This document shows, piece by piece, positions 1 to 12,137 of a stretch of DNA of 64,000 nucleotides. Location of the stretch: the NCBI GenBank assembly GCA_030247885.1, contig JAPDRO010000021.1, forward strand, positions 248,001-312,000. Direction: 5' to 3'. The notes beneath the pieces were generated by a model that did no database searches, had not been told where the DNA came from, and saw nothing but the letters and a program-made list of their open reading frames with translations. How positions within the stretch are numbered: the first letter of the stretch is position 1; every line of letters begins with the position of its first letter. The DNA is from Taxawa tesnikishii (nom. ined.). Its lineage: Eukaryota; Ascomycota; Dothideomycetes; Dothideales. A program made the translations under genes and the position numbers.

Positions 1-1460
1 TCCTCCACTCCTCCTCCCCCTCCTCCTCCTCTAGAGTGCATCATCCCCAGACACCAACCACACCCCCTCCCATCATCCAGCCCCTCCATGTTCTCATACA
101 GCTCCAGCACGCTGTCCGTAGCCCACACCCTCCTCTCCCGCATCTCGTAGTCAGCCACCCACACCCTCCCGCCCAACCCCCGACGCCCTCCTCGGCCGTT
201 ATACGACATCTCGCGCAGATAGAGACAGGCCATAGCCTGGGCAAACAGCTCCCTCTGGCGCTCGTCGAGCCACCTGAAGCCGCCCAGGCACTCGCGGTGC
301 AGGGCATCGAGGGCCGGGAGGTTCGCGAGGCGGCGCTCGGCTCCCGCGTCGTCGCTGCCGTCGGCGGCCGAGAGCCAGGGGCAGGCGCGGAAGAGGCGGT
401 GGAGGTCCGTGTTGGGGTTGCGGAGATGGGCGGGGTTGATGCCGCTGAGGGCGATCTGGGAGGATGGGTCAGTGGAGGCGATGATGCGGGCGTCTTCGTC
501 TTCGTCTTTCTCGTAGGGGCCCGCAAGGGGTGAGGGTTTGCGTTGGATGCTATGACGATGCGAGAGAGCGCGGTGGCTTGGGTAGGACGTGATGGGGTGG
601 AGATGAGGTGCGCTGCGATTATGGCTGCACAGAGGTTGCGAGGGGTCGAGCAGCGGTAATATCGACTCCAAACCATGCTGGCCGGTATATCCAGCACCGC
701 CGACATCGTACGCATTGCCATGGCACCAGTGCGCGGGAAAATGATGGCGTTTCTTGGGGAGGACGCAGTATATACCTTGAAGCTGATGACCGTACCGACG
801 TTGCACGTCAGCCAGGTGTAGAGGATGTTCGGGCAGACGGTCTGCCAGTTGGCATTGAGCGAAGTGTCTGCCTTTTGGTTGAAGAAGGCGACGGCGAACG
901 GCGAGATTGGCTGCTCGCAATACTTGAGGTCGGCCGAGCCGAGGAAGAAGCGGACGTGCTTGAAGGCGCTGATGGTGTTGGCGTACTTGACGCGCTTGAA
1001 GGCTGCAAGGTGCCTCAGTAAGCTGTGGTGCGAATACGGATGGGGTCGGCTTACCCTCCATGAGCGGAGCAGCGAGCATCAACTGCATTGGCGAGCTGGT
1101 GGCCGTGGATGGGATGGTGCTGAACTTGGGACCGACGGTGATGTTAAGGGTCGCGGTTTCGCGGAAGACGTGCTCGACTTCGGTCTGGAACTCGAGACAA
1201 ACGCGAATGATGGCGCAGCGGTTAGCCTGGTAGCGAGGCATGTTCGGGAGCGTGAAGTGGGCGTCGGACAGGTAGGTGCGGAAGATCTTCAGGCGGATCT
1301 CGACTGGGAGATCTTGGAAACGAGCTATTGTGCTGTGGGTATGGGTAGTGGTTTGGAACTTGAGTATGTCGTGGAACAAGTTGGTTCTGGGCGTGACAAG
1401 CTGCTTGGTAACGAGAGTTGCTTGTTCGCGAGCGCTTTGGTGTGCTTGTGTGCGGAATGA
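1..1460 (-). CDS. F-box-like hypothetical protein, 3' end cut by window edge
   Basis: I do not recognise a named protein. Three exons can be read on the minus strand: about 1460-1055, 1002-776 and 677 to the left edge. They are joined by introns at 1003-1054 (GTAAGC..CAG) and 678-775 (GTATAT..CAG), and the frame stays open throughout. Near the start the protein has FQDLPVEIRLKIFRTYL, the short F-box-like motif common in fungal F-box/hypothetical proteins. The middle has a conserved-looking stretch (AFKRVKYANTISAFKHVRFF) and the left part is basic and Gly-rich. The 5' end is uncertain. The first in-frame ATG is at 1241-1239, downstream of the motif. The open frame runs up to an acceptor-like TTTTTCAG near 1480, so a short upstream exon is likely. 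F-box function as an SCF substrate adaptor is inference. Confidence 0.5.
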
Positions 1461-1530
1461 GTTGAGGAAGGAAATCGGTCTGAAAAATCAGGAAAAGGAA
1501 TTGATTCCTAAATTTCCTGACCAAGGAGCC

Positions 1531-1540
1531 GTATATATAG
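1531..1540 (-). promoter_or_regulatory. TATA-like box upstream of the F-box-like gene
   Basis: The alternating TATATATA tract sits about 70 bases upstream of the open minus-strand frame ending near 1460. It could position transcription start near 1500. The assignment rests on sequence and position only. Confidence 0.3.
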
Positions 1541-2611
1541 GCGCGAACACATCCATGATTCCAAAGGCAGGATACCCACTTCAGAGGCTGTACAACTGTG
1601 ACTGCGGTGGTTGGAGATGGCTGGGATAGAAGTAAGTGAAGTGAGCGAACAAAGATAGAGCTTCGTCGAGACACAGTGCGCTTCCGATCTTTCACGATCC
1701 GGAATCTGCACCTACGTTCTTGGTGTCGTAAGAAAGGCCACTTTGCGCACATTAGAATGAATGTGATGTTGAAGGAGATTCATGGTTGTAATTTGATATC
1801 GTTTGGAGGCGCAGAAGAGTGACTTCGTTTACCGAGCTTCAGTGAACTTCCTGCCACATTCAAAGGGAAGAAATCCTCAACTCTCGACACATCTGTGCTT
1901 CCAGCCCTCTATTACTAACACCTGCTGCTAGTGCTATGGATATTTGGGCGAGCCTAGCGTAACTGTTCCCTGTTGTGTTTGAAACTGTAGAGGGTTATGC
2001 GCGTGTCTCCATTGCGACGAACCTTGAGAGTCACTCTGTCTCTTACTGCGCCGCAAGAACCGTACATCACAGTGATTGCCTACAGAACAAGGATCCCTAT
2101 CCCTCCAAGCTCTTCTAGGTCTGCATAGATGCTGAGAAACGAGGTTACTTACGTTCGAACTGGTAACCATCGTACCTGTACATCACAGAAGACAGCCCTT
2201 TCTCCTTACGTTGCCATGCCCAGAAACTAGATTTTCCCAACCTCCTTGTGGCAAGTAGTCACAGCCTGCCCTCACGATCTTCACCTTCACAACAAGCCTC
2301 GAGCAAATCGCTCTAGAGAACTTCACCCACTCTCGCGATCCTCCTGAACCCCCGCCATGGTCCAGCGGTGGACGGTACAGATCAATTTGTCGTAAGATTT
2401 CTTCCATCACAATGCTACATTGGCGCCAGAAGACATAACTATAGGTCGTGTCATCTGTTGAATGAGAGTGGATAAGAGTAAAGTAAAGAGGAACTCGGGA
2501 ACGCCAAGAATACAACCACTTCGCCCTAGCCGAATTCGGCGCTAGCGCGGCAATGACAATTTCCCTTCACATGTGAAGAAGCACTCACAATTCTGCGCCA
2601 AGTCAACCAAA
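1541..2611. other. Intergenic region, no supported gene
   Basis: Short open frames exist here (minus strand, about 1934-2170 and 2183-2515), but none has recognisable motifs, splice structure or a convincing start. The region probably holds the promoters of the divergent F-box-like gene and BUD22. Confidence 0.5.
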
Positions 2612-4017
2612 ATGCCCAAACGAAAGCGCGACGGCTCCGAAAGCCCAGATGTCGAGGAGCAGGGGCAGGACAACCAGCAGGTCAGCCTGCGAACGCGCCG
2701 TGTGGAAGCGAAACTCGTCCACGGCCAAAAACTGCTCGCCCGAGCTTTCAAGACCGCAAGAGGATTCGAGCGGCAGAAGCTTGGGAGAAGGCGCAAAACA
2801 GCAGCCGCAAGGAGCGACGCGAAGGACGTGGCCAGGATCGATGCTGAGACTGCTGCACTCAAGACTCTGGACTTGAACAAGGCAGCAACAAACTACCTCA
2901 ACAAATCGCTGCTCAAATTCAAAACTGTGGCCGAATCGCCCGCTCTACCAAAATCCGTCCTAAAGCCGGCACAAGTACCGCAGGACACTGCGACTTTGAA
3001 CGTGGTTGCGAGATTGTGCAGCGCGAACCCGACGAAAGAGGCACTGCCGGACATTCTACGTGACATACAGCTAGCGCTCGGCATACAGGTCTCGAAGGAC
3101 GTTGGTAAGGGCAAGGGCAAAGTTAAGACGAAGGAGCATTTAGACAAAGCTCAGTCGCGAAAAGCTGTGAAGCCAGAAGAGGAATCGGAAAATAGCGAGG
3201 AAGAGACGGATGATCTGGAGGACGTGCCGCTACCGAAGAAGAGAGCGCGAGAGACACGAGAAAATGAAGATGAGGATGAGGAGGCATCGGATGCAGACAG
3301 CGGAGAGGAGGAGGTTGCCTATGCAGCCTTCGACGCCAGGATAGCCGGATCCGACGACGAGGACGAGGCCGAAGAAGATGAGGAAGAACAAGATCCCATG
3401 GCCATCTCATCGGACGAAGACACATACACCCGCCTTAACAAACGCGCCTCTCCCCCGTCTCACCCTCACCCTCGCCCACCCCATCCCGATCTCCTTCAGC
3501 CTCTCCAGAGCCCTCAACAAAAGTAAAGACCAAGTCCAAACCGATGGCCAAGCCCACCTCCTCCGCCTTTGTGCCCTCCCTGATCATGGGCGGCTACTGG
3601 TCCGGTTCTGAATCCGAGCCCGAAGACGACATCGACGTGGCGCCCAAGAAGAACCGTCGCGGCCAGCGCGCCCGTCAAGCCATAGCCGAGAAGAAATACG
3701 GGAACAAGGCCAAACACCTACAGAAAGAGGGGAATGGGAAGGGGGATCGGAACAAGGGCTGGGACGCGAAGAGAGGGGCGACGGATGGTGGGCGACCCGG
3801 TGCACGGGGTGGTAGGGGTGGCAGGGGTGGGATGGTGGATGCGAGGGGAGGAAGGGGAGGTGGTGGGGGAAGGGTAGGAGAGAGGGGTCAGCCAGAGCAG
3901 AAGAAAAGGCATAGAGATGACGAGGGCGCATTGCATCCGTCCTGGCAGGCGGCGAAGAAGGCAAAGGATGCAAAGGCCGTTGCGCCGTTCCAGGGGAAGA
4001 AGATCACGTTTGATTGA
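2612..4017 (+). CDS. BUD22: BUD22 family ribosome-biogenesis protein
   Basis: BUD22 proteins act in the nucleolus in early pre-rRNA processing and 40S assembly. The start is the ATG at 2612 (context ACCAAAATGCC, protein MPKRKRDGSE), preferred over an in-frame ATG at 2573. The N-terminal third is a basic helical region (HGQKLLARAFKTARGFERQK), followed by acidic Glu/Asp tracts and a Ser/Pro linker. The C-terminus carries the family hallmarks FVPSLIMGGYWSGSES, an Arg/Gly-rich stretch, then LHPSWQAAKKAK and the terminal FQGKKITFD. The two halves lie in different frames. The switch falls in the Ser/Pro linker at a C5 run (3452-3456) where one more C restores a single frame of about 468 residues. 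No intron of suitable length fits. I treat this as a probable base-calling gap in an intact gene. Confidence 0.85.
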
Positions 4018-4328
4018 GTTTGCATGGAAACACGTCGCTGCCTTGTATGGCACGACAACACAACCCAGCCAAGCATTGAAATTCAGACATGCACTATGAA
4101 CACGCCATGAGCCGGCCCCTTCATTTTACACGTTCTCGACGCGTCATAATGATCTGCAACCCACTTGCCACATCGGGAAGATTGGAGAACAACTTGGAGT
4201 TTTGGAGACATCATCAAAGAGAGGAGCAACGACTTGCTGTACACCAAAATCTCTCGCCACTTACACTCAACCTCTAGTTTGTCCAGGTCGTCCTAGGGCG
4301 AAGCCGAGCAGTCTCATCGTCGGCTCCA

Positions 4329-5226
4329 ATGGTCTCCTCAACATCACAAGCCCCTAGCGGTGCCCACGAACAGATAATCACTGTTGAGGGGATCTCATAT
4401 TTCACCCTCCACGGCGTCCCCAATGAAAACCCATCCGACGCGCCCTTGGTCCTTCTCTCACACGCCCTAATGGCCAACCACGAAATGTGGAAATCGACCA
4501 CCACAGCCCTCCACCGCGCCGGCTACCAAACCCTCGTCTACGACCACATCGGGCACAACAGAACCCCCGTCCCACCAAGCGTCGACGCCCGCGAATCATC
4601 AACGGAGAAGCCATTGTACCATTTCGACGACTTCACCCGACACATGCGCGAGCTCGTGCGCCAAAAGACCGGCTCTACGCACGTGCACGCCATCGTCGGC
4701 TGCAGCATGGGCGGCGTCCTCGCGCTGCGATACGCGATGCTCTACCCTCGGACGTGGACGTCGTCATCTCCTGCGACGCGCCGGGCCTCACCTCCCTCGA
4801 GGCCGCGAAACCGCTCTGGACGGAGCGCATCCGGCAACTCGAACGTGATGTGCAGACGGGTGAGGAGAAGCTGTTCCGTGCGACGGCGGAGCGCTGGGTC
4901 CCTGGCAACACGCCAGAGGATGGCGATGCCAGAGCTGCGGCGTTGGAAATGGTGAGGCGGTGTTCGCTTGGTGGTTACAGGATTTGCGCGGATGCGATTC
5001 GGTGTTATGACTATACGGAGCAGTTGAAGGAGATAAAGAGGGCTAGGTGTATGGTATTGGTGGGCAGTGAGGACAGTGCGGTGGGCCCGCCGGAGGTGTT
5101 GGAGGATGTGGCGCGGAGAATTGACGGTGCTGAATTTGTGCGGGTGGAGGGGCGGGCCATTTGCCGCCGTTGCAGAGGAGTGGTGAGTTCAACAGGACTA
5201 TGTTGGAATTTTTGAGGAAGAGGTGA
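4329..5226 (+). CDS. Alpha/beta hydrolase, 3-oxoadipate enol-lactonase-like
   Basis: The predicted enzyme is an alpha/beta-hydrolase of about 299 residues. An oxyanion-hole region follows LVLLSHALMANHEMW. The nucleophile elbow is GCSMGG (Ser about residue 127), the acid lies in LVGSEDSAVGP, and the catalytic His in GHLPPL near the end. The closest family by memory is 3-oxoadipate enol-lactonase, of the beta-ketoadipate pathway for aromatic catabolism. The exact substrate cannot be told from sequence. The reading needs two one-base corrections at homopolymers: CCC at 4745-4747 (joining LRYAMLYP to SDVDVVISCDAPG) and GGG at 5154-5156 (restoring GHLPPLQRSGEFNRTMLEFL before the TGA at 5224-5226). 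Both ends and all catalytic motifs are present, so I regard the gene as intact with sequencing gaps. Confidence 0.75.
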
Positions 5227-6094
5227 TGACGGAGAGGTGGTCGGAAGCGATTGTCCGGTGGAAGAACGGGTAGCGTCTATGCTGATGGTACGTTAGTTGT
5301 TGCAAATTGAAGTTCTTTCCTTACAGGGCTTGTGCCTATTATCGGATCTCCCTCCAACATCAGAGGCGCTTCCAGCAAAAAGGACGGCATGCAATGACTG
5401 ATTTCAAAGACTGATGATACGTATAAGGTGTTATAGTATCGTAATCTGTTCGAGCCTCCCCTTCAAAGACCAACATATAGTCGATACTATTGGTGGACCG
5501 TCACTCGTAGCACTGCTGTGACGAAAAGCACGATGCTATATCATAGATCGCCCAGGTCACCTCGCATGATCGATGAATCAGGGCAGGAGGCCTCGTATGT
5601 TGAGCCGCTCGAGGCTAACAGAAGCGGTGAACGGTAGCGTGACTGGGAGTTCTTGTGTGACGACGGGAAACCTGTGATCCAGGCAATGAGTGCGAGCATT
5701 CAGTCCGACATCAAAAAACGACAAGGCCCATCTGTTTAGGAGAAGTGAACCGAGGGACAACGCTAACAGTCTCTCATCTCTCAGCAGTGTTGCAACAGTC
5801 ATGTCCCCTTCATTCAAGTATACCACGTTGGCTCCGGCACTTCATCGAGCAAGACGTACCTGCCCAACTCCCTTCTCTTGTGCGCCACGGGATCATGCAA
5901 TGAGTACGTCCGAACATCTCTCCAGAAGCGGTCCAGTCCGACTTTCTTTACAGTTTCCTTGGTTGTACGTCGAAGAAGGACAATCCATTGCAATCTATCA
6001 GGGAACACACCCTCCGTCACCCAACCTCAACCATCGCCAGCCGTCAAAGACGACTGCGTTGCTATGAATCCAAGCCCTTCTCCTCCAGCTTTCT
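5227..6094. other. Intergenic region, no supported gene
   Basis: The region lies between the convergent hydrolase (+) and transporter (-) genes and should hold both 3' ends. I see no coding or repeat signal. Confidence 0.5.
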
Positions 6095-7114
6095 TCAAGT
6101 CCGCTCCCGATCATGACGCTGCGGCGCAGGCCTTTCCTCGTTGAGCGCGTGTCTCTTGAAGAAGCGACTTGTGTCTCCCATGGGAAACCGGAAGAACAAC
6201 GCTTCTTGGCACATCAGATGAGCAAGGGTGTAGTAGCCCAGCATCCCGGCTATGAAAGCAAATGCGCCTCCCGCTTTGCTGAGGGCAACGGAGGCGGATG
6301 CGTGGCCATCAGCTGCTGCGAAGTATGAAGCCGCGATGCAGATGAAGGCAAGCTCAACAAAACCGAATATGCCGATGTACACGAGGTTTCTGGCTTTGGT
6401 CAGTAGAGACTGAGAACACCAGGATGGGAACTGACATTGTCAATGAACCAATGAAGAAGAACAAATTGAGCACCGACCATACTGGACACATCAGCGGAGT
6501 CCGCAAGCAGTACGTATGTTGCGCTTACATAGGACAAAGAAACCCAGTGCGTTATTATACTCGGCTGTATGGCTTCCATAAGCTTGAGACACACCGAAGA
6601 GAGGAGTGATGACAGCGCCGAAGCCAGCATAGAAGAGTCCTGGCAAGGATCAATCGAGGAACGAATAAATGGGTGGTGCCACGGATATGATACCAAAAGC
6701 ACCAAGAACTGTATATCCGAAAGAGTTCCCCAAGACGAGCTCCCACTGGGCAGAGATCAACATGCCGATGCCGGCAAGGAAGAAGAAATTGCCGATGTAC
6801 ACGTTGGTAATGGTCACTCCGCGCCACTGCATCGGGGAACACGAGAGAGTAGTAAGGGTCGTCGCGAAGGCCCCGATGGCGAGGCCCATCTGCAGAGCTG
6901 ATTAGTCTGTGAGGGCCAGGGCAACTTTGCTGCTTTAATTGCTCACGGGGCTTCCAAGTTTCCTGCTTAGGGGTTGCGGAACCACCGAAGGAGCGGTCTG
7001 TGGGACGAGGGGAGGCTGGGGGTCACTCAAGTATGAAGAGGTTTTGTGTATACGTTCATCGTCGGGGCTGGTGAGAGTGGCGCTGTAACTCGGTTGTAGC
7101 CGTACGGTAGACAT
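6095..7114 (-). CDS. GPR1/FUN34/YaaH family plasma-membrane transporter (acetate/ammonium type)
   Basis: This family comprises six-helix plasma-membrane proteins for acetate uptake (AcpA, Ady2/Ato1) or ammonium export. Five exons read cleanly: 7114-6947, 6889-6694, 6639-6529, 6481-6436 and 6389-6095. The introns are 57, 54, 47, 46 and bounded by GT..AG; the product is 271 residues. The start ATG at 7114 follows a polar N-terminal tail (MSTVRLQPSYSATLTSPDDE). Helix 1 begins GSPMGLAIGAFATT, and later helices include TNVYIGNFFFLAGIGMLISA and GLFYAGFGAVITPLFG. The C-terminus ends in the family signature FFRFPMGDTSRFF. The usual NPxG/SxP motif before helix 1 is reduced to RKLGSP. A bZIP regulator is transcribed in the same direction just upstream, but direct control is only a guess. 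The substrate is not determined. Confidence 0.85.
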
Positions 7115-7706
7115 AGTTTCTAGGTAGTTGGTATGCTGATTTGGATGCTGCTGGCTTAGGCTGCAAGAATTTCAAGAAGAATGAAAGAGATAAAATTGCG
7201 AGAGATGAAGAATGCAAGTCATTTAGGATGTTGTAATGATTGGACACACAAGGAACTCACGGTAGAGCTGAGCTCTTTCTGTCTTGCCCGGGTTTCCAGG
7301 CTTGTAGGTCCATACTCCACTGGTTGCGGGCAAGAAAGTTCTAGCACGCCATACCCACGATTTTGATGCACTTGGGCGAAAGGCAGGATCGACAGAAGTG
7401 CGGAGAACTTTCCGCATATCTGGTAGGCAAACTAGAGGAGTAGCTGGATGGAGTAGGACAACATACTGTAACAGCAAGTGCAGCCTGCTTCTTGCTCTTC
7501 GGTAAAGGACGTGGCTTTCAGAGGTCGTGTCTCATACGAACCGGTGTTTCTATCCCTACATTGACGAGAGTCACAAAGGCGATAAGTGGTGTTCTTGTCC
7601 TACAATTTATCACCAAAATCCGGCTTTCTGTTACCCCCGACAAAGGTTAACAGATACTCCTCGGCGGAGTTCGCTACGCAGCGCACTGTCTTTGCGTTCC
7701 AGTTCT

Positions 7707-9269
7707 TCAGGGCTGGAATGGATTTGTGAGTGGCACTATGACGGAGTTCTGCAGGGCAACGTCTATATCTGTTCTCTTGTAGCACGGTTCCTTGCCGATG
7801 ATGCAGCTCATTCGGGATAACGCTAATGCCATCAGCTTTCTCATATTCAACCATGTCATGCTTGCATGACTCAACTCACCAGCAACCAGGGTTGGAAGGT
7901 CTATAGTAACAGGATTTGCAGTCCAGTACGAAGGATCGGGGCCTGCAGCGAACGGATCCGCTAAATCCCCATATGTGCGGCCATCGTTCATTCCAGTAGG
8001 ATAGGCATACAGTGGGGGTTTTCCGGCCGGGCCAGGAACGCTTGTGGATTGGAGGGTGCTTTCTGGAAGCTGAGCATAGACTGTGGATCCGTTCACAAAC
8101 TGCAAACCGCGCTTGTTGCGGAGGTAGCTGTCGACCTCGTTTGCATTCATCCAGTTCCTTTGGTATTCCTCGGGACCCTCGGGACGCTCCAATTCACGCA
8201 GTCCGCCTGGCCCATACCAGATGAACGGGCGTCCCATACTGGCGCTTAGGGTGAAGGTGTCACGCTGGTGCTTCAAGATGAGCATCCTTCGACTGGCGGT
8301 CTTAAGGGAAACCAATGTTCCTGCTGGAAGAGTACGACTCTCCTCCGGTGCTTCAGTGCTGCGCATTGTCTGGTCATGAAGTGCTATGGAGTCAAAGATG
8401 CACCAACGGACTACCTCCACAAAATCTAGCTGGAAGTCGTGCATGACGAACTGAAATCGACAGGTGAGCTCCGGAAAATGCTGCTCGGGTTCGCTCAGCC
8501 ACCGAAGGCCTATTTCGTGTGTGCTACGTTGGAGGTACCGTGCAAAAGACGTTTCGTTGTAGCTGTGAGTCCATGGCAAAGGCATCACCTCGTTCATGGT
8601 TGAGGAGAAGAGATGATCACCGTTCAAGAACTGCGTTGGCAGAACACCAGAGGACGCTCGAGCAACTCGAGCCTCGTGGACTTGTTGGTATGTCCGCGTG
8701 ATGGGTTCGGTTGCATGGTCTTGCATAACGGTGTGCGTTGACGAAGAAGGATCTTTGACTGGTTGGTGTGCACTCTGCTCCGATGCGGGTAACGACTGCA
8801 GGGCCGAACCCGGAGTAGCGGCTGTCGTTCTTGTTTGAGAGGAAGCTGGAGATGGTACCCGCTCTCCGCTCAGAGAGCGGTCGTCCGTTTCCTCGAAATC
8901 AAGGTCCAAATGACGAACCATGGGAACGATCTGCCTCATTGCTGCACGAACCTCACCGGTAAGATCGGGATTGTTACTCGAGACCAGCACCTTATCACAA
9001 AGGCTCAGGAACACGTTCGTCACCCCGTCCATCGCGTTTACAAGATCGGCCTTTTGCCGCATGAGGATGTTGGTTGTCTCCTCTTTGCGCATGCGAGAGT
9101 TTCTTTGCGCGATTCGGTTCTGAGTCCGCCGACGCTGTAACAGTGAGCCAACCTGGGATCAGTAATCACATTACGACGAACGGGCGCTTACACTGTATTT
9201 GGCATTTTCGGAAACATCCAGTAGAGGCCCATGCTTCCTTGAGGGCTCTTGTCTCCTAGGCTGGAGCAT
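7707..9269 (-). CDS. bZIP transcription factor
   Basis: The predicted nuclear regulator binds DNA through an N-terminal basic region. Exon 1 (9269-9192) starts at the ATG of MLQPRRQEPSRKHG and is joined by a 57-nt intron (9135-9191) to the basic region RRRTQNRIAQRNSRMRKEE, a canonical bZIP NxxAQxxxR pattern. The zipper then runs across about 35 residues (ILMRQKADLVNAM and onward). A Ser/Thr-rich linker and a long C-terminal domain follow, of the kind seen in many Pezizomycotina bZIP proteins (ETSFARYLQRSTHEIGLRWL, NANEVDSYLRNKRGLQF). A second in-frame 57-nt intron near 7820-7880 (GTGAGT..TTAG) is likely but not needed to keep the frame open. The length is about 470-490 residues. The gene lies upstream of, and on the same strand as, the GPR1/FUN34 transporter. 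Its targets are unknown. Confidence 0.8.
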
Positions 9270-11318
9270 ACTGAGTGGCAGTGCTTGGATTTCTTGACTT
9301 GTATAGACCTACATTCGACGCTTTGCGTGCAATTTGGCCGCTGTCGACCATGACTGAGCAGATTGTCCGATCTAATGTTCCTCGGAAGAGTTCTGTGAAA
9401 GACACCGCTCAAAAGAAACCCTTAGGGTATATGATGAACAAACCAGGGAAACAACGGTTCGGTGAGCTCCAAATGCCAGAATATGGTTTGTAAGCAAATT
9501 GCCGAGGCCTCGTTAGTGGCATGTGCGAGGCGTGACACGATGGTACGTTGCAATGTGATGCTACGGTTCAAGTTCCATCAGATAAGAACACTGGCCTCAT
9601 TATAGGCGGCCACAATGACAGCGGTCATGCCATGTCTGGTTATCAGAAGAATGTGATTGATGTTCCACGAATAACGCCAGCGTGAGCCGCATGCGAGGGA
9701 ATGATATCACCCGCCTCGACTTCGGTAAAACTCGTGTCGCTAAATCCGTGTAATTGACCAATCAGAGATGTAGTTATATTTGCCCCCAATCTCTAGTTAG
9801 TGGGTTAGTGCTCCGAGTAGCCCGCCTCGCAAGACCTCAGTCCTTCTTTTTCCAATTTCCACGATGCAGATTTCCCTTGACTTGATGTCAAGACTGCAGC
9901 CACATTCGGGTGGGAGACCTCCTCGGCGGGCTTCCAGTTTTCCGGTCCGAGCGACGCTACAAGTCACAATGCGGCGGTTCGATCCTCCTCTAGCCGCACA
10001 TTAGACTCTCCGGAGTACTATGCCAGGAGCTGTGGAAAGCAGCAGAGTTTCTTGAGCGACCAAAATGGCTGAGTCGGGCTTGATGTCGATAAATTGTCAA
10101 GTGGTTTGCTCCCGTAGCTGTGCCACCGAAGGCATAGTGAGAAGGAATGAGGTGCTTCGATCCGGCGAGACCTCCAAACTTGCCATCACATGTTCCAGGC
10201 ATAGCTCCAACTGTGGAGCTAGCAGTGAGTGAGCGAAGCGTAAGCAAACGGCGCCCAAGATGTACGAAGATCAGTCGGATGCCAGTGGCTCGCTGAGGTT
10301 GCCGTCAATCACCAAGTGAGGACTGTCTCCGTCGGGGCTATCACGGTTTCTGTCTGGGTGTCAAGCCGTCTTCGCTCCTTGTGTTGTCACGGAAGCGAAA
10401 GGGCTAGAAACCGGCATTTATCCCTGCCAGAACTAGGCTAGCATCAGTGGTGAGAGATCTAGCGTGATCGGATATCCTGCAATGGCTTCGCGTAAGTATT
10501 GTCAAAGGGCGTTGTTTGACAGCGGATGTTGCATTGACGATAATCCATGGCAATGCGTTGCTACTGCCATGACGAGGATGTCTCGTTATGTTATCTACCA
10601 CACCGCCTGCGCCTTCTACGAACTTACGTGCCAATCCTCTCCAACCTTTCCTCCCTCCGACGATGTCCAGCGTGGCGTCGAGGCCCACTTGCTTTGAGGG
10701 AAGAAACTTGGTACTTCTGGAGGATCAACAAAAGGAGAGTCGGGAGACGAAACAAAACGTTCAGCAACGAGGATTCCCATATGGTCACCCACTATAGTAC
10801 TAACTCGTCGGTCGACTGCTTAAGTTCCGGAGAGCGAACGGGATCCGCTGTATTCAGCCGCCTATGGCCGAACGTGACACTATCGTTGTTTTCTAGTTTC
10901 TTAGCGTTGCAAGATAGACTGTCGTTCTTTCGACGATAAGACGACACAGTCACTGTCCCCTGGTTAATCTGACTGAAAGAAGACGTGAGAAAGGAAGGGA
11001 GTGGGTGGGTAAGAATGTTTGATATCGACATAAAGTAAACAGACCCAGAAAACCCCCAGACTCCACTGCATTCAATTCGTTATGCAGCATTCACATAGCA
11101 ATGGATGTCCCTTCCGCCAATCATATACAAACTCGTCCATCGAACTCTAATTGAGAACACCTATCGTTGTCTGTCCTTCATTCTGTTCCTTGATCTTAGT
11201 GCTTCGTCCACGCCCCCTCAGCGGATCCATCTCATGAGAATTGGTGCCATGGTCCAATATGTGTAGCGTGTCCAGCAATTACTAGTATCGGTCGTATATA
11301 CAACGCTGCGCGATGGCT
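9270..11318. other. Two-kilobase region without a supported gene
   Basis: Several open frames of 60-130 codons occur on both strands (for example 10547-10939 +). None has recognisable motifs, a domain or a convincing exon structure. A GGTTCGATCC motif near 9976 recalls a tRNA B-box, but no cloverleaf can be folded around it. Confidence 0.45.
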
Positions 11319-11531
11319 TTACATAACAGTGCAAGGAATGATGCAGCATTGGCAATCGTCACCGCACCTATTCAGATTTGTTAGCCCAAATTGTAGGTAA
11401 TGTATGAGAGCGTGTACACACCAGCAAGGCATCTTGACGCCGGCGCCCTTGATCGCGGTGCCCTTCTGGATCGAGGACCCGGAAGAGGAGGCTGCGCTGC
11501 TGCTGGAGACGGAGGTTGTTGATGGAGGCAT
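11319..11531 (-). CDS. Small Cys-rich protein with C-terminal CaaX-type tail (copy A)
   Basis: A 52-residue protein is predicted from two exons, 11531-11422 and 11367-11319. They are split by a 54-nt intron (GTGTGT..GCTAAC..ATAG) with a textbook branch site. The N-terminal half is Ser/Thr-rich (MPPSTTSVSSSSAASSSGSS). The C-terminal half is Cys-rich and ends MPCWCGDDCQCCIIPCTVM. The last four residues, CTVM, fit the CaaX box for protein farnesylation with X = Met. The same tail appears in the divergent neighbour at 12138-12284, which supports both as real genes. The frame is open further upstream to 11717, so a longer N-terminus cannot be excluded. Function is unknown. Membrane-anchored metal-binding peptide or lipopeptide pheromone-like precursor are speculative options. 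Confidence 0.65.
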   Translation of the reverse strand: MPPSTTSVSSSSAASSSGSSIQKGTAIKGAGVKMPCWCVHALIHYLQFGLTNLNRCGDDCQCCIIPCTVM

Positions 11532-12137
11532 TGCGGTTGCGACTTGGGTGTGGATGCGAAAGACCAGACGAGATCGAAGGTGGAGACGAGGTGGCTGTAC
11601 CTTTTGTCGATGCCGTGAAACGCGTATGAGGGAGGACGAACGTAGTCGTGTAACGGGATGCGCAGGGAGGCAATATACACGAAGCGTGGCTGTGTTCCAA
11701 GGCGAAGTGAACTGCACGTTTGATTGGAGGCGGCGTTACGTCATCGCATGCGTGTTTCCAGGGGCTTGGCCTTGTTTCCGCGTGGGTTGAGCTGTTGCGG
11801 TGTCAGAGCGGCAGAACAGGAAGCTGCCATTGCACGTGCTGTGCTGTTGGAAGGAGATGTATTAATATAACTGAATGGACCAATTCTGTTTCTTCTGGCA
11901 CCAACATCAACAATCTCTCCGACGCTGCAGTTCAACTAAGCGATTCTCTTCCAAATAGCAGCGACTGGTATGTTCACTCACGCCAAGATTTGCATGTGAT
12001 CTCTATACTAATAACTCCCAGACTATCGACGGCCCTCATTGCATTCCATACAAACCGTAACATCCCAACCTCATCCGTACGCTCATCCTCACACAATTCT
12101 AGCAGTCTCGCAGCTCATATCTCTATCAGAACTCACG

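Noticed and set aside
3420-3545. An intron joining the two halves of BUD22
   Set aside because: The candidate GT..AG pairs in this stretch have lengths that do not restore the frame, and both sides read as the same Ser/Pro linker. A missing C at the C5 run explains it more simply.
7223-7477. 84-codon minus-strand frame upstream of the transporter
   Set aside because: There is no recognisable motif, and it overlaps the likely 5' region of the transporter transcript. The transporter start at 7114 is well supported without it.
9970-9995. GGTTCGATCC resembling a tRNA B-box
   Set aside because: No T-arm stem of five pairs forms around it, and no acceptor stem or A-box is found at the right distance upstream.
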